Assembly: GCA_016801885.1 (NCBI GenBank)
Contig: CM028895.1
Location: 6,100,001 to 6,164,000, forward strand
Direction of reading: 5' to 3'
Length of the DNA: 64,000 nucleotides
Origin: Toxotes chatareus
Lineage: Eukaryota > Chordata > Actinopteri > Toxotidae
Shown here: piece after piece, positions 38,908 through 50,121 of the stretch
How the letters are laid out: each line of letters starts with the position of its first letter
How positions within the stretch are numbered: position 1 is the first letter of the stretch
Translations under genes and position numbers: made by a program
Notes under the pieces: model-generated
Told to the model about the DNA's origin: nothing
What the model saw: the letters and a program-made list of their open reading frames with translations, nothing else
The model's database searches: none

Positions 38908-38961
38908 CATCCATCCAGAGCCACTATCATGGGTCATCCATCCAGAGCCACTAACATGGCT
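38908..38961. repeat. 27-bp tandem duplication
   Basis: CATCCATCCAGAGCCACT begins at 38,908 and again at 38,935. The remainder of the two units differs by a few substitutions (ATCATGGGT against AACATGGC). Two copies only. Confidence 0.85.
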
Positions 38962-40024
38962 GATCTTGGTAATTACATCAAAGCACATGCAAATTTATTA
39001 CACATAATACATATTTCACATAGCCTTCAAACGACATTTCACGTTTCCTGAAACCATGATTTTCACATGTACATTTCTTGCTAAATATTTTTTTTTGTCT
39101 TTGATTAAACATGCAACAGATCTCATTCCAGATCTTACAATATAAATGCTTGACCTTCAGAAGACCCACCTGAATAAATCAATGTTACAAGGGCTGAATA
39201 GAAACCAACAAGAATAAAGATTCCAACTGGAAATTCCTCTTTGTTCTTGTAACTCGACGTCAATGATGTAAAACATTAAAGAGCCTGTCTCGTAATTTTT
39301 TTTTTTCCTTTTTTGTGGCGTGGCGGTCAAGATGTCAAGTGTGTACTTGGTGGTGCAGCAAATGAAGAAGAATGATTCTATGCCCGTGCGAGACGGGTCT
39401 GAGGTCAGGGTGATGTTGTCACAGCACTGATTACCAGCTGCATGACTGAATGGAGAGTGCTATCTTAGGTATTTATGATCACACCTCACTCATGCATTCC
39501 TGATGCTGTGGGAAAGGCCAGAGACAGATTGTTCAGTGAATTGTCTTGACTCTATGTGAATATATTTCTGTGAGACCAAAAATGTGTATTCCATTGCTGT
39601 GTGTAAAAGAAAAAAACTAAATCTGTGGGGGCTGTGTTTCTGTATGGATGAGGGAAGGTTCAGAACTTATGTTCAGTTGGTTTGTTTTGGAAACCATATC
39701 TCCTACAAAATATGTTTGTATGCAGCCAAACCTGCCTTGCAGAATAAGTTTAGGAGGAAACGTAATTACTGCCCAAACTGAGTTCACTGGTTCTGGTTTT
39801 TTTGGGGGGGTTTCCCACACCAGAAAGTGTTCGATTTTTAAGCAGCGGTTTTGGGCTCTCATGCAGCATCCCCATTACATATTGTGCTTCAAGGCAGTGT
39901 TGACGTTTTCAATATTTAACCAAGACCACAATCTTTTTCCAGCCTCAACCAAAGGTTTTTGGGTCTGAGCAAACATAACCGTAAAGTTATTATCTTGTTA
40001 CCAGGAGCAGAGGTTGCAGTGAAC

Positions 40025-40104
40025 TAGAGCTGCCAACATTTGATCAATTAGTCAATCAACAGAACATTATTTTGCAACCATTTTGATAAATGATGTTTAA
40101 GTAA
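40025..40104 (-). repeat. Fragment of the TAATCGATTA repeat (family B)
   Basis: Starts with TAGAGCTGCCAAC, the expected outer end of the family, then TTGATCAATTAGTCAATCAAC, CATTATTTTGCAACC and ATTTTGATAAATGAT. The matching outer end, in opposite orientation, is TTGCAGCTCTA at 46,149-46,159. The inner part is missing. Confidence 0.6.
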
Positions 40105-40640
40105 GCAATCAAAGCAAAGCATGACAAGCTTTGTTTATACAGCAACATTTTGCACCCTGAAAAATATATAAATGTGCTTAACATGGAGATTAAGAAGAAA
40201 AAGAACAAGGAGAGAGAGTAATAATAATAGTAATAATGATAATAGCTATTCACAGCAAGCATAAAGGAATAATGAACATATTCCCTAGGATACATTATTT
40301 GACTCTGCTTATATGATGCTCTAGAAGAAATCTGAGCAGGCTTGAAGTGTAGACTGTGTCAGAGAAAAGCATTTGTCATATGTATCTATAGAGGCTAAAA
40401 GGTTTGTCCTGGGGCTGCATTCTTGTGTAAATGTGTGTGTTGGGCTGACAGATGAATATTGATATTACGTGTATGTTTGAACGAGCGACCCCAGTTCGTG
40501 CTACATTTACCAGATGCTGTCATTCATAACTCATTGTCATGTTGCATGGTGTTGCAAATAGCTTTAGAAAATAGCGGAGGGAAACACGAACCCCTGTTAT
40601 TTTGTCAGTGTCAGTCGTTCGGTGCGGTGACAGGCATAGG
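40105..40640. other. Non-coding stretch, AT-rich
   Basis: Contains a TAA/TAG-rich simple-sequence patch at about 40,219-40,250. No exon or repeat family was recognised. Confidence 0.5.
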
Positions 40641-40682
40641 TTGGGTGGGTAGAGGGGGTGGGGGTGGGGGTGGGGTAGGGGT
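40641..40682 (+). other. G-quadruplex-type tract
   Basis: Six or more G runs of three to five bases are separated by T, TA or TAGA. This fits the intramolecular quadruplex pattern on the plus strand. It lies about 140 bp upstream of the ATG of the candidate exon at 40,825, where such tracts are often found in promoters. Confidence 0.75.
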
Positions 40683-40824
40683 TGACTGGTTGGACCTTGA
40701 ATCCAGGCAAGCGAGAGACCGGACTCAGCTGAGCAACGGGCTGGCAAGGCAGGCAAAAATAAACAGCAGGCCTGAAGAATCAATTCAGCGTGCCTGTCAG
40801 AGGACTGTCAAACTCCCCTCCATG

Positions 40825-40873
40825 ATGGACAGTCTGGATGTTCACAGTCTATTTGCCGCCAGGCTGTGGAGCG
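40825..40873 (+). CDS. Candidate short first coding exon (unrecognised)
   Basis: The second of two adjacent ATGs (40,825) has A at -3 and G at +4, a good initiation context. The predicted start is MDSLDVHSLFAARLWS, followed by an excellent splice donor: GTGAGTAAGT begins at 40,874, with a second good donor, GTAAGT, nested at 40,878. The G-rich quadruplex tract lies upstream. The frame is open far upstream, but that part begins at TTG and looks non-coding. I do not recognise the peptide, and 16 residues are too few to assign a family. It could be a distal alternative start of a gene running rightward, or coincidence. Confidence 0.22.
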
Positions 40874-40883
40874 GTGAGTAAGT

Positions 40884-41197
40884 GAACCGTGCCGGGCCGA
40901 GCACAGACAATATGAAGAGGGAGTGTAGAGCAATATCTGCTGTTGCCATGCTAGATCAGCATAAACGTCAAGGCCACTCTGGCATGGCCTGAGGGGTCTT
41001 CTGGGAAGAGCTATATGTGTGTGTGCCTGTAGGTGGGTGTCTTTGTGTGTGTGTGTAGGCTGTCAATATGTGTGTATGTTTTCAGTGTGATACATATTTG
41101 TCAGTGTGTGGTTGTAAGTGTAAACTGTTAACATAAATCAAGCTTGAAATCTTAATTAACTCAATCCATTTACCTGTTTGATTTGTTTTCACAGTGT

Positions 41198-41231
<34 letters not shown>

Positions 41232-44200
41232 TATATATGCACTTACTTGAGCAGCTGAGATTAATCCACAGAAGTTTCCAAGATAGTGACACTGCAACGA
41301 GTTATTAAGAGCCGTCTGCTCTCAAAATTATGCAAAACAACCAAAAAACAAACAGTATCCTCTGTAATTATTCATAATTATCACCATGTGTGTGTGTTAG
41401 CCCTGCTGTGCCACCCACAATGATACCATGATATTTTTTAAACTGCTTCTGTAGTTTCATAATGAAATTCATGAAAGTGCTGGTGCCAGATAATATCCTT
41501 CCTCAAGCTCTGTATTTCAGTTTTATCCCCTGAGCTTGACTTGTCATCACAGCTCATTGGTGAGTGGATTTCAATTTAGACAGTTAAAGATGGAACCGTG
41601 GTAATGAAAGTGTAGTTACATTTTGTTCACTTTGCTTTCAAAATGAAAGATACTACCGTTTATGTCAGTATCCTGCCAATTTGTCATCTATAGCCCTTAT
41701 TAATAATTATAGCAGGACTTGTAAAATGACATTACCTGTTTTGTATTCGTAATTATGCAGTTTATATATTCATTCAAATAATTATACATGCCATGACAGA
41801 TAGACCACAATTTCTTTCCTTCCCCAATCTTCATAACTAACAGCCGCTTCTCTTAGCACGTAAAACGCTGACATGAAGACTGAAAAACAATCTGAAATCT
41901 GGAGTCACAGTGAAAAACTCTCTGCCCTAAAGCAGATCTGAAAATCACACTCTGCTGCAGACAGACCTGTGTGTCCTGGCTCATGACACATTACTTCACA
42001 CGGATCCAAAGCCCCAGTCTCTAATGGCAGTAAAGGGAATCTTTTACCTTTGAAGATCTTGCACTTGCATGGTATCCATGGTACAGGTGATTTCACGTAT
42101 TTTGGCTGGTAACACCTGTGCTGGTTCTGCAGCACCTTTAATATCACTGCGTCAGTTGTTAAATTGTTAGATATAAATTTAATTGTGTTACGGTAAATAA
42201 GGACAAATGTCTAACAAAATGATTGAAATCTGTATATTTTAAAATGTATGGATGACTGTATATGGATGACTGACTATATGAGGATAGGCCTTGCCTTGTT
42301 GGCTTGTCAGTTATGGAGATCTGATTAAGTGTGCTAGTATACCACATCAGTAAGCCAGCGAGCACAGTACAAACAAGACCCTGATTATTAATTGTTTACA
42401 CCTGTGTTTGACTAGTGTATTCTATCGTCTGTGGGGACTTTCCATGAATCAAATCAGCTGAGCTGTTTGTGATCTGCTAATTAGAGAACATTTAAATATG
42501 AGAATATGTCTGTGTGCTGCTTTCAACTTAGCACTGAGCAAAGCATGTAGGCTGAAACACTTGCTGCTTTATTTTTATTTACATGCACTTTGCACCTTCT
42601 ACCTCGTTCGCTTGATGGAATAAGATATTTTTGCTAAGACTTTTTGATCAACTTTTCGGTGTGATTCTACTTAAGCTACTCAGGTCTGTGCCTTCAGGCA
42701 GAGGTATCACACTGTCTGACAGACTACCTGCCCACGGATTAATGCTTCCAATGTTTGATCAGATTATTGATCACACCTTATTCATGCCTCCGCCCTCACC
42801 CCCAGCACGTCCCTAAAGTACAATATTTTTAAAATTCAGAATTAGACTGGCAAACTTTCAACTACAGCCTACAAAACTCACGTCTGTGGCATTTTCTTAA
42901 AGAAATGACTGGCTGATGTCAATATTTGAAAGTTTAAACAAAAACCTGATATGTGAGATATGTCACCATAATATATATACTGATTGGGACATTAAATGTT
43001 AAACAATATATTACATGTCCTCAGACATAGACATAGACATAGACCTCAGATATATCCTATAGCATTTCCTTTTAAATGAATAAAGTTCTGTTTTCATTCA
43101 CACCAAGAAAACAGGGATCCACTACCAGTGGTGAAAAAAAGCCACAGTGTACCTTTAAGTTTCAGTTAAATAATTTCAGCAAGGATGCAACTTATGGTCT
43201 GCTGGCTGGGTGACAAGATGGCTTGTATTCAGGAGGGTTCCAATTCACAAAATTGAGGAAGACAGTGGTTGCGATCCAGAAATATACAGCTGTATCTGGC
43301 AGAGAACAACTTCTGCTGTTTGGGGACAGGTACTGAGGAAAAAAAAATTGAGGTCGATTGTCCTCTCCGTCCTTTGGACCTTCCTCCCTGTTTGTATCAC
43401 GGCGGCTCTCTGTGCCATGAGTATTCATGCTCCATTGCTCTGGTCTGAGCGCTCAACTTGCCTTGGGGTGTCTGCAGCACAAGACAGTAAATCCTCCTGA
43501 GTCCTGATGGCTATTGATTAGGTATTCACATCCTGCCTCCTGCTCAGGAGAAAACAACTCTGGCCTCCACTCTCTCTATTTCTCATCATCTTTCCCTATT
43601 CATAGTTGCACTTCTACCAGCAGGCCCTCACATGGATATGACAGCATACAGTATATTATGTAGGATACAGGCTCAGGTTCTTGCTTCTCCTCAGCTCAAC
43701 AAACATCTTGCCGCCTTTGTTTATCCAGCAGAATGAGTCTCCTCCCTTCTCCTCCCTTTCTCTCTCTGACACTGTGTCTCTTTCACTTCCTCTCATCTGT
43801 CATTTTCCCTTTGTCACTCTGCCTCATTTCATTCCTCTCTCCTTCTCTAACCTGTCACTCTCGTCCGGTCTCTCTGGGATGTAACGAGCGCTGTGGCTGT
43901 AATTACCACGCGCTGAGGGAGTGTGGAAGCATGCTCTGGTTGCATGTCATCCCTGATCATGATAATGTATGCAGACGAGCTCGAGAATATGAATCGAGTG
44001 TTTCCCCTTGGTGGAAGGTCTAAACTTAACTGACCAGGCGTTCACCTTAACCGCTTTGTGACACCGGTTGCAAAATGCTGAGTGAGCAGCACCGGTGAAC
44101 CCAACGGCATAAACAAACAAACAAACAAACAAACAAAGAGGCAAACCTCAGTGGAGTCCGAGCTCAGGTTTCGTAACACATACGAACACGCGAAAAAGAA

Positions 44201-44619
44201 CAGACTTCAAACGCAGACAACAAAGGAACAGGTCGACGTGATTAGTGCATTTCTCTCTAATGAAAAAGAACTCATTCACTTAGTGCTTATTCTGCACAGA
44301 AACTCACTTCCTCAGACACTAAAGCAGTGTCGAAGCATGGCAGTAAAGGTAATTTAGGAGACAAAAATTGCAGCTAAGCTATTTATAACTGAGAGTAAAC
44401 AGTCCACAAGTGCAAGTTACAATCAAAACTCAAATACATCATTTTTATTTGCTCAGTATATCTCCATGCTGCAGCTTACCGTGTGTATTTACAACCCCTC
44501 CCTCATGTCATATTTCAACACACAGCTTTTACCTAAAAATACGATTGTAATATAGTTTCCAGGTGAAACTGGATTTTTCTTTTTTTTTTTTTATTGCATT
44601 GACTCAATCTCAGCAGGGT
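40884..44619. other. Non-coding stretch with microsatellites
   Basis: No exon supported. Includes (CA)15 at 41,199-41,228, an ACATAG hexamer repeated at 43,024-43,044, CT-rich sequence at 43,735-43,870, (AAAC)6 at 44,111-44,134 and a T run near 44,580. A doubly repeated ATGGATGACTG lies near 42,246-42,272. Confidence 0.55.
41199..41228. repeat. (CA)15 microsatellite
   Basis: Thirty uninterrupted bases of CA. The flanks do not resemble the SINE seen at 11,882-12,056. Confidence 0.95.
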
Positions 44620-45160
44620 TTTGTGTTTGTGTGCGAGTTGGAGTGGTGTTTATGATTTTGTGTGTGTCAGAGCAGAGGTGTGCATTCAGGATTTTGTGTG
44701 GGTGAGTATAAACCTGTGTGTGCGTGAAAGCGAGTGGAACTATGCGTGCGATTGCATGGATGCGTGTCTGTGGGTGTGTGTGTGACAGAAGAAGTGATAG
44801 AGAGAGAAAGGTTTATTTCTGATTTTCTGTGTGAAAGTGGAATGAGAATGTGTGTGTGAGTGAGAGGGAAAGACGTGCTTCCGGGATTTTGTTTTGGGAT
44901 TGTCGCTGTGGATGTCAGTGTGTGTGTGTGTGTGTGTGCAAGTGTGACAGAAAGGCAGATTACTGTATGTGTGTGTGGGTGTAAGTTTTTCTGCATGTGT
45001 GTGATTGTGAGAGAGAAAGGAAGGTACGCATTCTTGGTTTTCATGTGGGTGTGTGTTTACTTGAGATACATGAAGATATAGGTGTTTTCAGGATTTGAGG
45101 GTTGTTTGTGTGTATGCTCGCCATGTTTGTGCATGTACTGTGTATGTTTGTGTGTGTCGT
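44620..45160. repeat. Decayed GT-rich minisatellite array
   Basis: GTGTG-rich DNA is interrupted by recurring modules related to TTCAGGATTTTGTGTGGGTG at about 44,684, 44,814, 44,879, 45,029 and 45,083. Between them are GAGAGAGAAAGG-type blocks. A pure (TG)n lies at 44,919-44,938. Spacings of the recurring module are irregular (about 54-150 bp). The 125-codon minus frame here (Thr/His-rich) is a compositional artefact. Confidence 0.65.
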
Positions 45161-45624
45161 AGGATCCATAAACCCCCAGTCCCTGAGCTGGAGGGCTGCC
45201 CAGGAGCCTCTGCTAACCCTCTCTTAGGTGATTTAGGAAGCTATCGATTTCAGAGTCCTGCTTTGTTTTTCCGCTTTCTCATAAATAGCAGATCAAACTC
45301 ACTCTCGCCGGTGTTTGTTTTGTTCTCTTTCTCCTGCGGGCTATTTACTCTGACATTTCCAACACTATCCTTGTTACATGGTTGCAGGAAAATCATTTCA
45401 TTTTTTTTCTGCACCTCTGCAGACTATCAGAGGCAATGCCAGTGATGATGATGATGATGATGATGATGAACAGCCCGAGGACAAGGAAAATACAGAGGAT
45501 GAAAAACTTTTGATGAGCACATAATGATGATCATAATAAAGTTAATGGTGTACGGTAACACAGACAATGATACTGACAGTATTAATGTAGGAAAAATGAA
45601 TACATCGTTCATTCAAATGCTGAA
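45161..45624. other. Short non-coding stretch with (TGA)n
   Basis: Contains (TGA)9 at 45,443-45,469. Position 45,170-45,240 is GC-richer and non-repetitive but has no splice-bounded frame I would call. Confidence 0.5.
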
Positions 45625-45976
45625 AGGTCAATTCACCCAATTTACAAAAAATATATATATATTTATTTTCTCTCCACATTTATCTCTAATGGAGGCTGTG
45701 CAGAAAGTTTTGGTTTTACTTTTCCGGAGTTTGACATAACCCGCTCCGAGATTTCTGCCTCCTACTCAATACATTGGAGGTGAATGAAATTTTCTTTTTG
45801 GGGCTCACAGCTTTGAAAAATGACATTTCAAAAAAATTCAACAGCTGTGTGTCTTTCAAGAAACACTGTCACTGTGCCACTCAATGGAAATCTCAGAGGC
45901 AGATGTCTTAAAGCCTGGACAAATAAAGGCCAAACTATCATTTTTTGGTTGGTGTTGTTGTTTGGGTGAACTAATC
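45625..45976. mobile_element. MITE-like repeat with inverted termini (family D)
   Basis: The left end (GGTCAATTCACCCAA) and the reverse complement of the right end (GATTAGTTCACCCAA) agree at 12 of 15 positions. The interior has GTTTTGGTTTTACTT, CGAGATTTCTGCCTCC, GGAGGTGAATGAAATTTTC and GCTTTGAAAAATGACATTTC. The same phrases recur in order at 60,150-60,292. It is about 350 bp and has no open frame. It looks like a non-autonomous DNA transposon; the superfamily cannot be fixed because no clear target duplication was found. Confidence 0.65.
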
Positions 45977-46044
45977 AATTAGTCGTGTGGCGTATAAAGC
46001 AGTGAAGGACGCCTGTTACAGTATCCTACAGCATCAGGTGTCAT

Positions 46045-46159
46045 CTTTTGAAAAAAATGACCCAAAGGATAAAATGATAATCAAAGTAGTTGCAGATTAA
46101 TTTTCTTTCAGTCGACTCAAGGTTGTAAAGCCGTTAATCAACTAATCATTGCAGCTCTA
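46045..46159 (+). repeat. Fragment of the TAATCGATTA repeat (family B)
   Basis: Contains TGAAAAAAATGACCC, AAATGATAATCAAAGTAGTTG, CAGATTAATTTTC and ends in TTAATCAACTAATCATTGCAGCTCTA-type sequence at 46,134-46,159. This is the expected outer terminus of the family, in the opposite orientation to the copy at 40,025. Only about 115 bp remain. Confidence 0.6.
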
Positions 46160-47470
46160 AATCAGATAAATTCAATATGAATCTTATTACTATGGTGCCC
46201 AGCCAATATGAGCTTACGATCTAAGATCATAGTAAAATAGACAGTAGAAAATAAAATTAATTGAATTTGATGACAGTGTAATACTGATGTTATGGTGGGA
46301 GAGACAATATTTATAATGATGATGATGATGGTGGTGATTGCCATTATGAGGCTGATGAAGATGATGATATACTGTCTGTAATGACAAACAGGCTGTAGAT
46401 GGAGAAGCGATGAAGTCACCGGTGGCAATAAAGTTTTTAATAACGTTTCACCGGTTTGGTATTTTGGGGATTTGACATGAGCATGACTGCAGCGAAGTGA
46501 GAAGAGGCGGTGTGTTTTCTCCTGTGCTATTTTTAAGGCTTTTAGTCAGAGCTCTAATATTTGATTGTCACATGAGACTACCAGATAATGTCTGGGACAA
46601 TTGTCATATCCTGAAATAGCTTAAATGTCTGTGTTTTTCTGGTCTCATGACACATGGCACAGCCAGATAGAGTTTTGTAACCTTAATAGACTGTTTCATC
46701 TGAGTTAAATAAACAGGTAATATAGTCAGTACCTCTGCCTGTTTGGTATTATGGTAATCTCCTGGCCGATTTCTGTAACCTATGTGAATGTAGATGTTGT
46801 TCAGTCATAAAAAACATGGGTCTGAGGTTTTTTGCATAAAAATGGCAGAAAATTTTGGTCTACATTTGAAACGCATTTATAGGCTTTGGGCGAAAACAAA
46901 AAAAGAAACAAACAAACAAAAAAAAAAAAAAACCATTAATGAACCACAACAGGACTTGAACTTGGTAGCAGCAGGTGTTACTCTTCAGAATTTGGTAGCT
47001 TGTGGTTAGAAATCAACAAACTTACAATCAGTGATTTCTTGGCATGTAATAAAAAACGAAACTGAAAGTGTGGAGAAGGATTCTGCTTTTTACAGCTAGG
47101 AAACACTGCGTATTCACAGAGCATATGGCTATAGATGGAGCAGAAAGATTTCATGGAGATTATTAAAAATAGAAAGGACTGATTGGAGTTTGTGGATTTT
47201 GCTTTTTGCTTTTTTTCCTAAAGGTGAACTGGGTAGTTTTTTTCATTGAAAAGTCAGAGATTCCATATACCCTCTGTTTCACTGACATTTCGACAAGATT
47301 TCAACACATGCCGAGTTATGCAGGATCTCCTGCTGCAGCACTTACATGCAGTAGAGTTATTGTGCAGGTTTTCTTGTGTAAATAGCTTCTGAAAGCTCCA
47401 GAAAGCAACATTATATAATTAACTGGGGTAGTTGGCTCAAAATATTGTGACACTTGAGTTTGTCACTAAT
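46160..47470. other. Non-coding stretch
   Basis: GATGATG-rich simple sequence at 46,317-46,336 and an A-rich (AAAC)/A run at 46,900-46,932. The segment 47,210-47,420 (AAGGTGAACTGGGTAG ... GAAAGCTCCAGAAAGCAAC) has a repeat-like feel, but I could not match it to another copy in this window. Confidence 0.5.
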
Positions 47471-47518
47471 ACCATTCATACTTTTGCTGTATGATAATAC
47501 AGCAAAAGTATGAATGGT
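47471..47518. repeat. Perfect 22-bp inverted repeat with 4-base loop
   Basis: ACCATTCATACTTTTGCTGT plus AT (47,471-47,492) is followed by GATA and then its exact 22-base complement (47,497-47,518). Pairing stops abruptly at both outer ends. No other copy was noticed in the window. There is no oligo-T tract or conserved context that would suggest a terminator. Confidence 0.97.
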
Positions 47519-49605
47519 TATTTCTGGTGAAGCAGAGGATGCTGGTGAGTGGATGTAAATAATTTAATGGGAACATGACTATGATTATTGCTAATGATGA
47601 AAATGAGATGGAAGATACCAACATTAATTAAGTCTGAATCAGAAGGAATAGAAACTAGTGGCAGGCTAAAACTAATGGAGGCCATTTTGGGTCTAAATAA
47701 TCCCTGCAAGTAAGCGGTAGCTCATCTAAGTGTCAGGGCAACAGCACTAAAAGACTGTTCCCTCACGATGAAACAAATAACAGGGAAAGCTGAAAAGCAA
47801 CCATAGCAACCATTTATCTCAGTGTAATGTCACTGATAGCATAAGGGTCCAAATTAGCTACAAAGCTTTGATTCATACTTGCATTTAGCTAATTTCCCAC
47901 TGAATTATCATCCCAATTTACCTTACAAATGGCATCCCAATTTGTCTCTCTTTTTAGGGGATTCATTGGGGTTTTGAAGCGGGCCCTATTCGTTGCGGAT
48001 ATGCATCTCCAAGAACAGATGCTGTGTTGTTTGCCTCGCCAAGAGCCTCGAACCCCCCACAGATGTGCTCATTTCCCTAGGCAAGGGGAAATGACATGCC
48101 TCTTTGCAGAATTTGGACATATTCCCCACTAATGATATAGAAATACACGGCTAAGCAATTCTACTGGGGACAGATCCTTTCTCATTTTGCAAGAATTTGG
48201 TTTATATGTGTACAGTTCCATGACTCAAACTATGCCCTTATGTCACTTTCAAATTTCAGTGGTAATTAGGTGGAAATCAGAGGAAAAAAACGCCCCATGT
48301 TGTCTGATCCACGGCATTAAGTGTTAATGAATGTGCAAAATGTGAGCACACACGCTCATAGAAGCACAGAACTGAATCAAATTGAAAGAATAACTGTGTC
48401 TAATGCACCTCATCTGCCATTGATTGTGGTTTCTCCAATTGTCCATTGTAATTATTTTGTTGGAGCACTGCAGAGAGCCACTGACCACAACCTTGCCCTG
48501 GGACGAGCTGCCAGCAGAATAATAATAAAGCACAGGAAGAAAATTGAGGCCAGTCTCTCCAGTCTCAGGTCTTTTATTCGACATAGAAAGCAGAATGTGT
48601 TTGTATCATTTTGTGAAACCTAAATTAAATCTAAGTAGATGAGAGTAGGCCCCCGGTACTCAGAGGACTTTGTTTCAGTGCGAAAGAAGGAAGGAGGAGA
48701 ATTTAATATGGCTGAAACTAGCATTTGTGTTGGCAGTGTTGATTGTCTGTATGAGAGGGGTTTAGAAAAAGCTAGGCCAAACTGAACCACTGGAGTGAGC
48801 TCTCGGGATCAGTTGAAGGATTAAGGGAAAAGGGAGAACAGGGGAATGGGAAGGAAGTTTCGAAAGAGAGTCTGCAGCACGCCGAGAAGGATGTGAGCGA
48901 GAAATGAAGATGAAGCGAGGCAGAAAGAAAAAGGGAAACTGTCTCCAACGTGTTGAGACAGAGGATGAATGTTTGAGGCTATAGCTTTTAAAAACTCCAA
49001 TAAAGCCAGCTGGCTCCTGGCCGCATTGGAAAATGGAAAAAAAGAGGCTTTGAGTGGTGAGTCCAGGGGCCAGTGGAGCGAGGCGGGGCCCGGCGAGGCC
49101 AAGGAGCAGGGCAGCCTTCTTTTGTGAGCGGGAACTCATTTACAATAGTTAAGGCAGGGTGAGCTGCACTTAGCCGGGCCAAAAAAGAACTGCAGCTTTC
49201 ATCTGCAGTCTTCAACAGGACTCCAATCCATCATTTGTTTGTAATGAAACACTAGGTATTCACAAGTCAGAATTATTCATCATATTCCTGTGACACGAAT
49301 ATAGGCACACTTTCTGATGTGCCTTTCCCTTTCAGTGGCTCTATGCATCACTTATGTACAGCACAAAGCTTTGCCTTAAAGCAGCATGGGGTGAAGCTGT
49401 AAAGGAAATGAGCGTGCTGGGCAACGAAGAAGATGCTCTGCTCACAGTAAACACCAATCCCGCCTGGCCGGGTCGTAGTAATGAATGAAGAACCCTGCTG
49501 TGGCCTCCCTTCCTGCTCCTCTACACCTTCAATATTAACGTCTTCTCAAAGTCAGGAAAAGCATCTGGTTTTGTGTTTCTGTTCTTCAAGCTCAAAAATT
49601 GAAGC
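47519..49605. other. Non-coding stretch, purine-rich in part
   Basis: Position 48,660-49,130 is purine-rich on the plus strand and yields overlapping minus frames without protein character. Segments 47,930-48,130 and 48,170-48,480 are non-repetitive and mixed in composition; they are possible conserved elements, not proven. No exon supported. Confidence 0.5.
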
Positions 49606-50121
49606 CAGTGGTTCCCAACCTTTTTGAAGAAATTTGTTTATTGGCTTCGTTTCCAAGAGTGAAGTTAGCTTAGCTTGAGGTTTTTTAGCAACATTGCCGC
49701 CATGCCTCAACAGAGACCAAAATCTAAACCTGTGCCAGTTACTTTTTTGAGGAGGTGCACATCAGTGACGTGTGATGCAGCTTCAGAGCCCACACACATA
49801 TAGGTGCTGTAGCTACACTGTAAACCTTTAGCATAAAACCTTAAATCAACTTCAACTCCAGGAAAGAAAGCAGTGTTGTTGAAAACTTTAACTGTTCCTT
49901 TAAGATAAAGCTAATCATGCTCCGACGTCACATATGCCCATGGGATGTGACCAGTTGTGACTAGAAAACAGCAAACATTAGATTGATGTCTGAAAAATAA
50001 ATCTAATTTTGTGCAGCATAATTTTTGCTTCTGGTTTCCAATCCTATTAATCATCACGCTGCCTCTCAGATTTATCTCACAATTCCTCGGGGGTTCCCGA
50101 CCACCTGGTTGGGAACCACTG
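49606..50121. mobile_element. Non-autonomous hAT element (Charlie-like termini)
   Basis: CAGTGGTTCCCAACC at 49,606-49,620 and its exact complement at 50,107-50,121 form 15-bp terminal inverted repeats. This terminus belongs to the widespread Charlie/MER5-type hAT group. The 516-bp interior has no transposase frame. The flanking octamers (ATTGAAGC and CCTTTCGC) do not match, so the target duplication is lost or the ends come from different copies. Just inside the right end is the phrase CCTCGGGGGTTCCCGACC, typical of fish members. Confidence 0.85.

Larger units (their letters stand above)
32043..40024. other. Long non-coding stretch, no gene seen
   Basis: No exon supported. A GT-rich tract lies at 32,930-33,020 and a T run at 33,956-33,972. 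A strongly pyrimidine-rich plus strand at 34,340-34,510 produces a spurious 204-codon minus frame that opens at TTG. Segments 33,090-33,270 and 34,590-34,700 are non-repetitive with TAATT and TTTGAT words; these are possible conserved elements, unproven. An A/T run lies at 39,297-39,306. Confidence 0.5.

Noticed and set aside
40459..40824. Upstream extension of the candidate mini-exon frame
   Set aside because: The long frame opens at TTG and runs through the G-rich tract (poly-Gly); only the part after the ATG at 40,825 is worth keeping.
44667..45044. 125-codon minus-strand frame rich in Thr and His
   Set aside because: Direct consequence of the GT-rich array; no protein motif.
45443..45469. 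Trinucleotide (TGA)9 considered as part of a coding poly-Asp or poly-His
   Set aside because: No flanking protein-like frame; it is one of several GATG-type microsatellites in the window.
48762..49139. 125-codon minus-strand frame
   Set aside because: Arises from a purine-rich plus strand; overlapping frames are open for the same reason.
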